Source: Sindora glabra
Lineage: Eukaryota; Streptophyta; Magnoliopsida; Fabales; Fabaceae
Direction of reading: 5' to 3'
DNA: 64,000 bases
Assembly (NCBI GenBank): GCA_020226215.1
Contig: CM035233.1
Coordinates: forward strand, 10,230,001 to 10,294,000
Shown here: piece by piece, positions 9,982-20,830 of the stretch
Layout of the letters: the number at the start of each line of letters is the position of its first letter
How positions within the stretch are numbered: position 1 is the first letter of the stretch
Translations under genes and position numbers: made by a program
The notes under the pieces: model-generated
Database searches by the model: none
What the model was told of the DNA's origin: nothing
Seen by the model: the letters and a program-made list of their open reading frames with translations, nothing else

Positions 9982-12930
9982 CTTGATGTGAAACTTTTAT
10001 ATATTTTGAAAATTATAAAATTTGAATACTCTTAGATGTACTCCATTAAACCCATAGCCAGGGCACGCTTTTGTTAATATTTTGTTAAAATTGTGAAGAA
10101 TTACCTTATTATGAAATGATATAGTTATTTTGTAAATATATAGATTAACAAATGAATGTTGAAAAATGAGAAAGTCTATGTGGGACTATGTGCATGTGAA
10201 AAAAAATTAGTAAATGTGTGGTAGCCATATGCCCACTTGAGTTTGGAATAAGTTTTAGGTTATTTTATGATGTTTTTAGCTTGCATGGTCTATATGGTTG
10301 TATTTTTTTCTTAGGGTCATGTGCCAATCATGGCCCTTATTTTTTGGTCATGACACCTATAAAGGCAAAAACACTTTAAATTCTACACAATTTAGCAAAG
10401 GCAAGTTTTCTCTTTCTTTTTTTTTTTAAATTTCTTCTTCTTGAGCCATCAAAGGCTAATTTTCTAGTTGATTTAAGGATTTTGAGGCTAACCCCTATTT
10501 GAATTATGAGATCTTAAGTTATAATGTTAACTTCTTCTAATTAATTTTCCTCTTTTCCTTATTTTTGGTGCTAATTGCTTGGAATGGCATAAGTTAAAGA
10601 CAAATTTGGTATAATTTGTGTTCAACCTTATGATTATTTATAGTTATTTATTTTTGTGCTCATATATGGCTAGTTAATAATGATGTTTCAATAAGGAAAA
10701 AAGGTTGAGAGATTAAATTACAAGTCCTATTTTAATCTTTTAATTCAACTAAATTTTATTTTCAAATCAATTTTGATTTAGCCTTACAAATTATAGCAAT
10801 TGCTTAATTTTGTTAATTTTAATTGATTAAATTCTAGATAATTATCTAGAGTAGAATTTGTGAATTATTGCAGAGATATTATTTCATTCTCTTTTATTTT
10901 GGTATTTTGTTTCATTTAGTGTATTTATCTTGATTTCAAATTAAACCCTTTAAGTTGGTTTTGTTTCTTTTTGCTTTGCATTTCGTCTAAATTTTGTTTG
11001 AATTGTTTGAATTTTGTCTTCATTTCTATTTTAATTCTACTTACATTTCTCCTTTCTATTTTTATTACATAAAAAGCTTAAATAATTTGGTAATTATATT
11101 CAATAAATTATTGAGAAAAGATATATCAAGCGAATCACTAGGGTTCAACCTAATTTATTATCTTTTACTATAGAACTCTTTATCAAGCTAGTAACATTTA
11201 ATTTTAGTGTATTGCAACATGATAATGCCATAAGTGAATAATAACGAAATTTGCATTCTTTGGATAGCAGTAACCAATTATCATAATTAAATATGAATTT
11301 TAGGAATTTATCTTTGAGGCTTCATACTTGGCTGAGTACAATCAAGTACTTTTGTTTAATCCTTTCAAGTTAGGTAGTGTAATATATTGAATACTTACAA
11401 GATTAATATTATGCTTAAATGTGATTGATAGCTTAGTTAATAATATTGTTTGATTGAATTGTTAAACTAAAGAGTAATTGAAAGGCTTAGTATTGTTTCA
11501 TATAATGAATTGTTGTGATGATATGAACTACTGTAGTGTGTGATAATATTTGTTTGTTATCCTAAAAAGTGATTATATATGTGCTTATTGGTGTTGATGT
11601 TCTAAATAAAGTTGGAGGCAATATGAGAATGAGAAATTATGAAATGATTATGAAAATGAAGGATAAGGTGAACCTATTATGGTATTAATTCATGTGTGTG
11701 TGGTACTAAAACCTAAGTTTTCTTTGTATGGGCATAAAAAATTGAGCCTTAGGAGCTTTTAATGTGAATAGTATCAAAGCATGACTCTTCACTTAAGAGC
11801 CCTTTCTTATAGAAATGAAGCTATTCCGGTAGGTATAAAAGGTTGTCGCCTTATATCTTATGTCTAAGTGCTTATGTCATGTCAGATGCTATCTTTTTCC
11901 TAAGTGCTCATGGGAAGTAAGCTTGGAGAATGGTAGGTAGGCTAGTTGGGTAGGCATGATAAGGGTAACCCTTGATTCTAAAGTAATTTGATTTTAACCT
12001 TTTAATTTATGTACTTATTTTGTAAATATAATTTGTACTTACTATTAGTTGTTAATTAGAATACTTAGTTGTGATGCAGTATAATAATGTGACAGATATG
12101 ATAGTAGAAACAGAACAAGATAGCTCATGCATGTGACATTTTGTATCTCTTATTGATTATTTCCTACTATTATTAGTAGATGATAGTGTTGTGGAATATA
12201 TAATTAAGAATGGTAGATATGATTATGGTTGCCATAATTGTTTGCATAAGAAATATAAGATAAATGTAGATGTGATTGATTATGTTTAATAAGTACGTTA
12301 TCTACTTATTAAGTCTATAACTCATTATTATTTATTTACATTATTTTATAGATCTATTAGTATTAGGTTTTAAACCATCAAAATTAGCTTAGAAGTAAAT
12401 GCCTCCTAGATTACTTGTGAGAGTAACCATACCATTGTTAAAGAATAGTTAAAAAAATGGGTTAGATTTATGTAGATAGTTTAGTATCAATCCTAATATG
12501 AACTTTGTTTGTAAATATTTTTCTTATGGATATAAAAATGAAATTGATTATTTTTTTTTCTAGTCATAGTAATCATGTGATGATGCCATGTAGGTTTAGA
12601 TTGGCTTATGGAATTGGAAACGTAAGTTCCATGCCAATCATGGCCAGACAAGTCATGACACCTTTAATTCAATTTTGCTTACATTCATACATCTTGCTTG
12701 CATACTATTTGCTTAATCACTATAATGTGCAAGATTAAATTTCATTTCTATTTCCATTTATTTCTTTTATTTTTTATATAAAAAGTTTAAATAATTCTAT
12801 AATCATATTTATTAAATCAATGTAATAAGACTTATTAAGTGGATCACTAGAGGTTCAACTTGATTTGATATCTTGTACTACAAGTTTTCGTCAAATTAAT
12901 AAATTTTAATTTTGATTGACTTTGACAACT
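9982..12930 (+). mobile_element. LTR-retrotransposon leader/LTR fragments, family not resolved
   Basis: No intact gene. A TATA-like CCTATAAAGGC near 10350 precedes a pyrimidine-rich, leader-like stretch (10400-10440). The segment 11060-11210 is repeated in direct orientation at about 12770-12915; both copies hold a GATCACTAG-GGTTCAAC block. 10310-10350 and 12630-12665 share a CCAATCATGGCC...GTCATGACACCT block. A short reading frame at 12399 (MPPRLLVRVT, 17 codons) looks like a retrotransposon gag start but stops at once. I infer overlapping pieces of more than one LTR element; the boundaries are not visible. Confidence 0.5.
10361..10870 (+). repeat. Left arm of a long inverted repeat (LTR leader type)
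   Basis: About 510 bp match the reverse complement of 14050-14570 along the whole length. Shared landmarks in order are the TTTCTTCTT leader, AAAGGCTAA, TGCTTGGAAT, GGTATAACTTGTGTTCAACC (nearly), TTATTTTCAAATCA and TTCTAGATAATTATCTAGA. Identity by eye is roughly 70-75%. These are two decayed copies of the same LTR/leader in opposite orientation. Confidence 0.8.
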
Positions 12931-13150
12931 ATTATAGAGTTGGATGCCAGTCGTATTGAGCTTTTAGAAGTTCAATAGTTGCTTGATAAAAGCTTTTCAA
13001 TGAAAATTAGTTTTTCTAATTCCACTACATTCACCCTTATTGAGAGAATGGCCTAAGAATTCTTCCCCAAGATCTATCAAAACATCTTTACAGCTCCTTT
13101 TGAGCAATGTTAAGAGGTTGCTAAAACACAAATAACAAAAATTAGTAGTT
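12930..13150 (+). pseudogene. Possible retrotransposon gag start, unassigned
   Basis: After the GGTTCAAC leader block, one plus frame reads ELDASRIELLEVQ, LLDKSFSMKISFSNSTTFTL and EFFPKIYQNIFTAPFEQC with only about three stops in some 75 codons, unusual for this AT-rich DNA. The position after an LTR/leader suggests a decayed gag N-terminus. I do not recognise the family. It could also be chance. Confidence 0.25.
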
Positions 13151-13960
13151 TTATATAATAATACTAAAATAACTTCACAAAATATATAAAAAATTTATGG
13201 TTAGGGGGATATATGATGATACCTCCACTAGATATTGAATGAGGGTCGTTTACCATACAATAAAGGGCCCGTAGGCTTCATCCACTATCCAAATTACATC
13301 ATTTGACACTAGCACCTTAATTTTGTGGACTAAAGGCATGTTAACCATAATTTTGATTTGATTGTCAAGTAATAGTCAATGGTGTAGTTAACACCCTACC
13401 AAAATCTACCCATCTACTATCTTTCACTGATGTGGTTTTACCACCATTAGAGTATATCAAACTCCACCTTGTGTAATGTGAACTTCTACCATAGGAATTC
13501 CAATTCATGCATAAATATATATAAAAAAGATTTTAAGGTTAAGTGTGACTCTCTTGCTTGTTTTCTCTCTTGCTTTTCTATAACTTTACATAAGAACAAA
13601 AAATGTCTCATTAATTCCTCACCCTCTTCATCTTCAACATATCTCTTGGCTAAAAAGTCCTTAACTTCTTGTAACTAACATATGCATCATAATGCATTCA
13701 AAAATTAGATATTACTAGTTAACAAAAATTTTACAATATAGGGTAATAACTAGATCAAACCTCCAATGATCCACTAAATTTATCCTTTTATAATGATTTA
13801 TTAATTTTAATTATAAACAAAATGCAAATATGCAACATGGTACATAGAATACAAAACAAAATTTACTAATTGTAAATAGAACTAAATGAGGAGATTATGA
13901 TTTAAAGTTTAAATAGAATACACTAACATAACAAAATATAAAAGTAACACAAAAAAGCAA
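13150..13960. other. No gene recognised; slightly GC-richer block
   Basis: 13200-13480 is less AT-rich than its flanks. On the minus strand short pieces such as VKDSRWVDFGRVLTT and VLVSNDVIWIVDEAYGPFIV are open, but I could not tie them to a known domain. It may be a pol or transposase scrap. Confidence 0.3.
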
Positions 13961-14049
13961 AAAATCAATACAACAAAATAATTAATTTAAGGATTTGAGA
14001 ATTCTTATTTGCATTAATCATAGATCAAATATATTTAATAATTTTAATT

Positions 14050-15230
14050 AATTTTTAAATCTTAAATTATTCAAAATCCTTGCAATAATTCATAAATTCT
14101 ACATTAGATAACTATCTAGAATTTGATTAATTAATATTAGCAGAGTTAAGCAACTACTATAATCATAAAACTAGATTGAAAGTGATTTGAAAATAAAATT
14201 CAACTAAATTGAAGGATTAAACTAGAAACCTCTGATTCAATCTTTCAACCCTCTATTCCCACATGGAAAATAGTGATTAAGTAACCATAATTTAACATAA
14301 AATAGATAAACATTAAAAGTCACAAGGTTGAACACAAGTTATACCAAATCAGCATTCAACTTATGTAATTCCAAGCAATTAGTATAAGAAATAAGAGAAG
14401 AAGAAAATTAATAAGAAAAAGTCAACAGTATGGGTTAAAATATCATAATATAAATGGAGATTAACCTTAAATTCCTTGAATCAATAAAAAACTTAGCCTT
14501 TCATGATTAAAAAAGAAGAAACTTGAAGAAAGAAAAAATTGTGTCTGGAATTCTATAGAAGTGTGTTATCATGCCTTTTAAGGCATAAAAGCCTTATATA
14601 TGATTTTTTTATGGGATTAAACCTAATGGAATAGATAATATGGCTCCCAAGATTACAAAGAATAAGGTCTTGGTAATTTTAGAAGCTTACAATGTAATTT
14701 TACAAAATAATGCATTATAAGAGTTATTATAGTGAAAATTTGTAGGTATTTCCTCTAACTAATATAAGACTACAAAAATCATATAGTTTCACTAAACTCC
14801 AAACATAAAAATTATAGGGTTAGGTTTAAGGAAACTTTAGACATTAGTTTCACCTTAATTAGACTTCTGAGCTTTAGATATAGCCCAAAAATTGAAATTG
14901 GCTCAACTCAAACAAAAATAAGGCATTAACTTCTTAGCTAAATTCAACCTTCTAAATGTCTAAACTAGACTTTAAACAAAATATAGAAGTTGTAGAGCTT
15001 CCTTTAAGCTTTTAAAAGATATAAAGATCACACAAATATGATATCCAAAGCTAAAGATATAATTGAAAATATGAAATAATGTAAAAATTAGCATTAATTA
15101 AATAATTTCAAAATATTGGAAGACCATCACCTAATTAAATAACAAGATAAGTTTCATAAAATTAAGCATATGTAATATATTAAAAGACATAAAATACGAG
15201 AAAATAATATAGATAAAATTTTATACATCA
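14050..15230 (-). mobile_element. Minus-strand LTR (plus leader-type sequence)
   Basis: Read on the minus strand, a polypurine tract (15244-15231) is followed by TGATGTATAAAATTTTATC at 15230, the expected start of a 3' LTR. About 630 bp further a TATATAAGG TATA-like box (about 14600) precedes a pyrimidine-rich leader and the block shared with 10361-10870. The far end of the LTR is not defined. A matching 5' LTR to the right was not found, so this is a truncated element. Confidence 0.6.
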
Positions 15231-15244
15231 ATATCCTCCTTGAG
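15231..15244 (-). other. Polypurine tract of the minus-strand LTR element
   Basis: Minus-strand sequence CTCAAGGAGGATAT directly abuts the LTR start TGATGTATAAAATT. Confidence 0.55.
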
Positions 15245-16889
15245 AAAACCTATATGGATATATATTCTTCTTTCACTTCTTACCATTAGACTTACACAAT
15301 GCCTATTAACTAATGGATACATTGGTTCACAAATACAAATTATATACAGATAAAACATTGAAATAAACTAGATAGTAAAAGGTAAAAAACTATATTAAAA
15401 TATTTATTCGCCTATTATTTTTAAAACTTTTTCTACGATTCTTGATTGAGGTAGTTCCATTATTACATCAAGTCAGTTTTAGTCATGGTCTCATAGTTAA
15501 TATATTCCCACCTTAAGGTTGACTTAAAATGCCTTCACAAGGTTGCCACATTTTGCAATTCTTTATTATGCATTAACCAATCCTTTGGAATATTAAAGGA
15601 TTTCTACAAGAAAAAAGCATATGTGAAAGAACATATTATTGTGAGTAGGTTAGAAATTAATTTTTTCATATACATAATACAAATCTATCTAAATCAAGTG
15701 TACATACCAAGATCTCCTCTTAAATATTATCTTCCAATCCCTTGAGTACTTTCATCTAATGAAGAATAGTTATTAATACTTTGAACCATAGAGTCACTTC
15801 AACAAAACTAACAAATTGGTCGACATTTCCTCTATCAAACTACCATTTCTCATTAAACTCTATACATGTTTTATCACACCTACCCATGCTATAGTAATGC
15901 CTTGTAAGGTAATGGGATCCCTTGTATTTCTTTTGGTGAGTATAGCTACCTTTTGAGAAGGACCCTTATTCTAGATTTATAAAAACAAAAAAAATATAGC
16001 AATCATATATACATATTAAAGTTTTAGTTAAGATTATTGAATGATGAAAAAAGTAACAAATGTAAAATTTGTCCTCAAAATAAATACGCATTAAATTGCA
16101 TGGAAGAACCTGTAACTTGCTTAATAAACAAATGAATTAAGATTACATTAGTCATCATAAATCATTAATTTACATTACTATGAAAAAATTGGAATTATTA
16201 AAACATGTGATAAATCTGATGCCACAAAAAAACACAATAACATACAATAATAAAGGTAACAAGTAAAAATATCAAGGGCATTACCACTAACTATATAATT
16301 TAAGTGCAACTAAACCTTAAAAGCATAACCAAATATAACATATAGTATAATCCTAAACTTAGCAATAAATAAGGCTTTTGTAATGTCATTATACAAATAT
16401 ATAAACATCTGAACAAGAAAAAGTTAGATTCAATCACTTAATATACAAAACTAAAATAAAAATAAGAAAGACAATATACCTAAAATTATGTTACTAACTA
16501 GAATGACCATTAACTAAACTTTGTGTGTGGAAAAGATGTGATGATGATTTGGGACTCATCGAAGAAATTATAATGGCAGAGGTGACAAAGAAAAAGTTAT
16601 TAAAAATAAAGGAGCAAATGCAAGTTAAGCTAACAAAACAATTACACATTGATTTCTTACTAGAAAACTAATTAGATTGATAAAAAATAGGCATATAAAG
16701 TTAACACGATATTTATAAAAATACCACCAAGAAATTAATTTCAATATCGATTGTTTGAAAAATTGACATCTTATGTTCTTATGCATGTATAAACTTAATA
16801 GTTTGTCTTCACTTACAATACTAATTATTCATAAGATTGATATCATAACATCATTTTTATTTTCAAACATGTTCAGCAAATAACTGTAA

Positions 16890-17035
16890 CATCCATAGTC
16901 AATTACAAAAGTCCTTAAGAAACTATGGGTAATAGTTGACTATGTCCATCCAAAGAGTAATTCTGGTATGCATAGTAAACTATAGTTAACTATACTAGCT
17001 AAGAAAGCAACTTTACCGAGTATAGTCAACTATCA
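16890..17035. repeat. Cluster of ATAGTYRACTAT-type short palindromes
   Basis: Five or so variants of a 10-12 bp near-palindrome (ATAGTTGACTATG, CTATAGTTAACTATA, GTATAGTCAACTATC, ATAGTCAATTA) occur within 145 bp, spaced 20-45 bp apart. Such palindrome runs are seen in some plant LTRs and repeats. Function unknown. Confidence 0.6.
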
Positions 17036-17356
17036 CTTCGTAAATTGCAAATTTTCTACAAAATTACTATTTATATGTTAATTTAGGGTTTAGGAAAAGT
17101 AACTTAAATCTTCTCTATATTCATATACTACCTTCTAATCATACTTAACTCTTAAATATTCTATTTTGTTCCCTTATTCTAATATATTTCATATAGAATT
17201 TTTATTTCCAACTTCATTAAAATAATTAACTATATTCCTTTATAAGAATGCACCCTATATTTCTCATATTAACTTATTATTCTTATACAAAATATTTTAA
17301 ATTTTTATATAGTTATAACATATCACTATGTTCTATTACCATAGGTTTCTACACCT

Positions 17357-17407
17357 TATTGTTATTATTGTTATTGTTGTTGTTATTGTTATTGTTATTG
17401 TTGTTAT
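17357..17407 (+). repeat. (TTG/TTA)n microsatellite
   Basis: A mixed TTGTTA/TTGTTG trinucleotide run of about 50 bp. It gives an open frame of poly-leucine that is not a gene. Confidence 0.9.
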
Positions 17408-18482
17408 CTTTCCCTATAAAAGAGCTACAAGATAGACCAATAGGAAACTAAGATGATGATTGAGAATGATGGAAACTAGAATGATGTCTTGTAGAAGGTT
17501 AAAAGTAAAAAAAGCACCTTATGAAATATTTCAAAAAAATATCTTCATTTTTATCTTTCATATATTAATTTTTATAATATCCCAATTGTCAACAATCTAA
17601 CCAAACTTTTATTTTCTTTTCATTCTTGAATAACATTAATACCTTGTTACCTTAACTAGTAGGAACAAATGCACCAAAATGTTGTGCTAAAAGTAATTTA
17701 TACTTCTATTGATTACTAAGGTGATAGAACTAAGAAGTATCACTTGCATTTTTCACCATTTTTATTAACTACTTCACATGTTTATCTAGATTAAGCTTAG
17801 AACATTCTAATTGCTTAATTTTAGCTTTCCTAATTAGTATACATGTATCAACCTCCCTATTTTTTGCAATTAATGTATCTTTGCTTTTAGATCCTTGACT
17901 TTCTCCAACAATCCTTTATTAGAAAATTCCAAATCCTTAATTTTTCTTGTAATTTTTCCACATCCCTTGTAGCAACCTTGCAAGCTTTGTATTTAGATGC
18001 ATCAATAACCTTGGTATTGCAAAATTTTAGTAATAACTCTTTTTAAAATGTGTACAAAGATGGAAAAGAGAATTAATTAACTAAAGGATTACTAGAAATA
18101 ACTACTAATGCATCAATACATTCATTTTCAAACGCTTCCAAAATAATCGCAAAGGATAGCCAACCATTACCTAAAGATGCCTTAATATTAGAATTGGACA
18201 AAAAACATATATTCTAGTGTTCATGTTTAGCCTTAAGAGGCAATGGTTGCTTTGAAGATTTCTCTCTAAATAAAACCCTGTTGTCTTCCTCTTTAATCAA
18301 CAAGAGGTGTAGATTTGGCAATAAGAAGCCTTTTTTCAATTCCAGCGATTTATTTCCACTTACCATATTTCTAAAAAAAAGAAAATAAAATATAATTGAA
18401 CAAAAAATTAGGTTAATTCAAACTATTTTCTACCACAATTACTTTAATCCATAGTCACTAAAAGCTAATATCGACTATTAAA

Positions 18483-18486
<4 letters not shown>

Positions 18487-18520
<34 letters not shown>
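18487..18520 (+). repeat. (GT)17 microsatellite
   Basis: A perfect GT dinucleotide run of 34 bp. Confidence 0.97.
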
Positions 18521-18522
<2 letters not shown>

Positions 18523-19740
18523 CATGAATCATGCAAAATAATTGATAAAAATGAAACCTAATATAATTGCTAATTCAACACACTTTGTCAAGTGTCAACA
18601 CCACCAAAATTGTTACAAAAATGTAACCACAAAGACTAATTAATCAAAAAACATAGGGCAAAAGGATAATTTTTTGTTATCACTTAGCTTTTAGCATGGA
18701 AAATTGTAATAAGAAATAAGAGAGATTGAAAAAACAAGGTAAAAGTGACTAAACAAATAAGAGAAAGGATTATGATGGTAATGACAATGATTAAAAGGAA
18801 TAATAACAAAAGTTATTTTAGAGGCTAGGTTTTACAAAGCTTTTTTAGGAGACTTTCAAGTAATAAGGTTAATTAAGTTTCAAAGAATTTAAGTTTTATT
18901 ATTGCCTCAAGCAAGCTCCTAGAGTTTCTTTGCCATATGATAGTTCAAAATAAGGAAAGAGAAATAATAATAAAAATAAAGAAATAATAACATTTTTATA
19001 TGCTTGAGTGAGGAAAGAAGAAATAGGAAAGTGTGATAGTATAGGGGAAAATTGGAATATGTGGTAGTGTGGTCCCATTAAAATATGAAGAAAGCAATAA
19101 TGGGTTGTAACACTAAGGGAAAAAATGAAAAAAAAAATCTAAACTAAATAAAGTAAAGTGAATGCTGATCCACAACTAATTTTAAAAAGAAAAATATTTT
19201 TTTCAAACTATCTATTTGATTAGTATAAGAAAGAGAAAATTAAATAAGAGTATAAATTACTAATATGAAATACAAAGCCAAATTATAATATTGTAAAATG
19301 AAAAGCTAAAGTGAGAAAAAGATAATTTTTTGTGATATAGCAATTTTTTAAGTTTATATTTTTTTTCATAAAATTTTAACATTTAAAACTTAAGCTTTTC
19401 ACAATCATTTGAAAGCATTTGCATAAAATTTTTTAATATAAATTAAATCAAATAGTTGTTACGAGTTAGGATGAGAAATACTTTAAAATTTTTAAAAGAG
19501 TAAATTCCCATATAGTTTAGCTAATCTCTAAATTAGTCATTATGAGTTATTTAATTTCTTTGAGTAACTTTTGTCATTCATAAATCAAATTTCAAACTTC
19601 TAATATTTCACACTTGTTTTTGAAGTATTTAAACATGTGGATTGCTAATCTCAATATCTATGTGTGGAAATTAGCAATCTTCTATTCTTTTAATGAGATA
19701 AAAAAATCATATTATTAAGAGAAAAATGTAAAAAATTACA
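18521..19740. other. Gene-free AT-rich stretch
   Basis: I see no coding remnant or element boundary in this stretch. Confidence 0.6.
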
Positions 19741-20100
19741 TTGCTACAATACCAATTCTAGTCTGAGGTTAGCTTTTACAAGGCAAAGCTAAGTGAGTTT
19801 TATAATCCGTTATACTTTATTATTATACTATATCACTTATTTATTTATTATTAATTTCACATCATTAGTTAATTAAAATTAAATATTATTATTATAAATA
19901 TAATTATATATTTATTATTATCATTTAAAAAATTATATTATTATTAGATATAACTAAAATAGTAAGAAAATAAATCAAGGTACAATAATTTTTAATATGA
20001 AAAACTTTTCAATTAAAGGAGTAAAACCCATGGAACCTAAGCTAAAAGAATTTTACTATTAATTAAAGTGATTACAAATATTTTGTTAAATAAATTCATA

Positions 20101-20101
<1 letters not shown>

Positions 20102-20153
<52 letters not shown>
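20102..20153 (+). repeat. (TA)26 microsatellite followed by (CATA)n
   Basis: A perfect TA run of about 52 bp, then a few CATA units. Confidence 0.97.
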
Positions 20154-20157
<4 letters not shown>

Positions 20158-20522
20158 CATACATATGTAGACATAATATTAATAATTTATTATTCTAATT
20201 AATATATTTATTTAGTGATGATAATTATTTTATGCATTTTCATTAAAGTAATTACTTTGAAATTATTTTTATTAATTTTTAGGTTTTCTAACAATAATTT
20301 TAATTTTTCATGTAATTTTTATAAATTTTATAATTTTAATTTAATTATTTATTTCAAAAATATTATAATATATATTAAAAATATTAAATATATAGACTCA
20401 TTTATTTTAATGTAGTTATTTATTTTGATAAGGTTATATAATGTATATTGATAATATTAAATATATAAATTCATTAATTTTAAAATTAAAAATTATTCAA
20501 TATTTTTCATATATATGATTTC

Positions 20523-20526
<4 letters not shown>

Positions 20527-20561
<35 letters not shown>
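20527..20561 (+). repeat. (AT)n microsatellite
   Basis: About 35 bp of AT dinucleotides inside dispersed repeat copy 1. Confidence 0.95.
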
Positions 20562-20564
<3 letters not shown>

Positions 20565-20830
20565 GTATAATTTTAATATATATTTATATATACACATTAA
20601 TAAATTAATTATTTATTATTTATTGATATTATTTAGCTAATAGACTTATCTAATAATATAATTGGTTGACACTTTTCAATCTCAACTTTTTATTTGATTG
20701 AGCTAACTAATCTCAATTCATTATTAGGTTGGGCCACTATTAACTTTTTTATACCATTCCTAGTTTCAAACCAAGCAAAATTATATATGTTTTGATCCAA
20801 CCTATTAAATCTAACTTATTTTGATATTTC

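Larger units (their letters stand above)
15245..18480 (-). pseudogene. Decayed internal region of a minus-strand element, family unclear
   Basis: Upstream (on the minus strand) of the polypurine tract lie scraps of coding sequence. 18020-17800 reads KVATRDVEKLQEK, then after a frameshift KDLEFSNKGLLEKVKDLKAK, a coiled-coil-like stretch. 15970-15830 reads GPSQKVAILTKRNTRDPITL and WVGVIKHV, faintly like plant transposase C-termini. Other fragments near 15560-15420 are open for only 15-20 codons. I do not recognise the protein; gag-like coiled coil or CACTA-type transposase are the options. The rest of the stretch shows nothing. Confidence 0.35.
19740..20830 (+). repeat. Dispersed repeat, copy 1 (relatives at 34000-34260 and 34770-35850)
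   Basis: From CAATTCTAGTCTGAG through a TTATACTTTATTATTAT block, two dinucleotide arrays and a final block with TTTTGATATTTCT, this segment follows 34800-35850 in the same order and orientation. Identity is moderate by eye. No coding potential; family unknown. The microsatellites sit at equivalent places in both copies but differ in motif and length. Confidence 0.8.

Noticed and set aside
17248..17451. 67-codon open frame with a long leucine run
   Set aside because: It is a translation of the TTG/TTA microsatellite, with no conserved domain.
20215..20415. 66-codon open frame rich in F, I, N
   Set aside because: Pure AT-rich translation inside a dispersed repeat.
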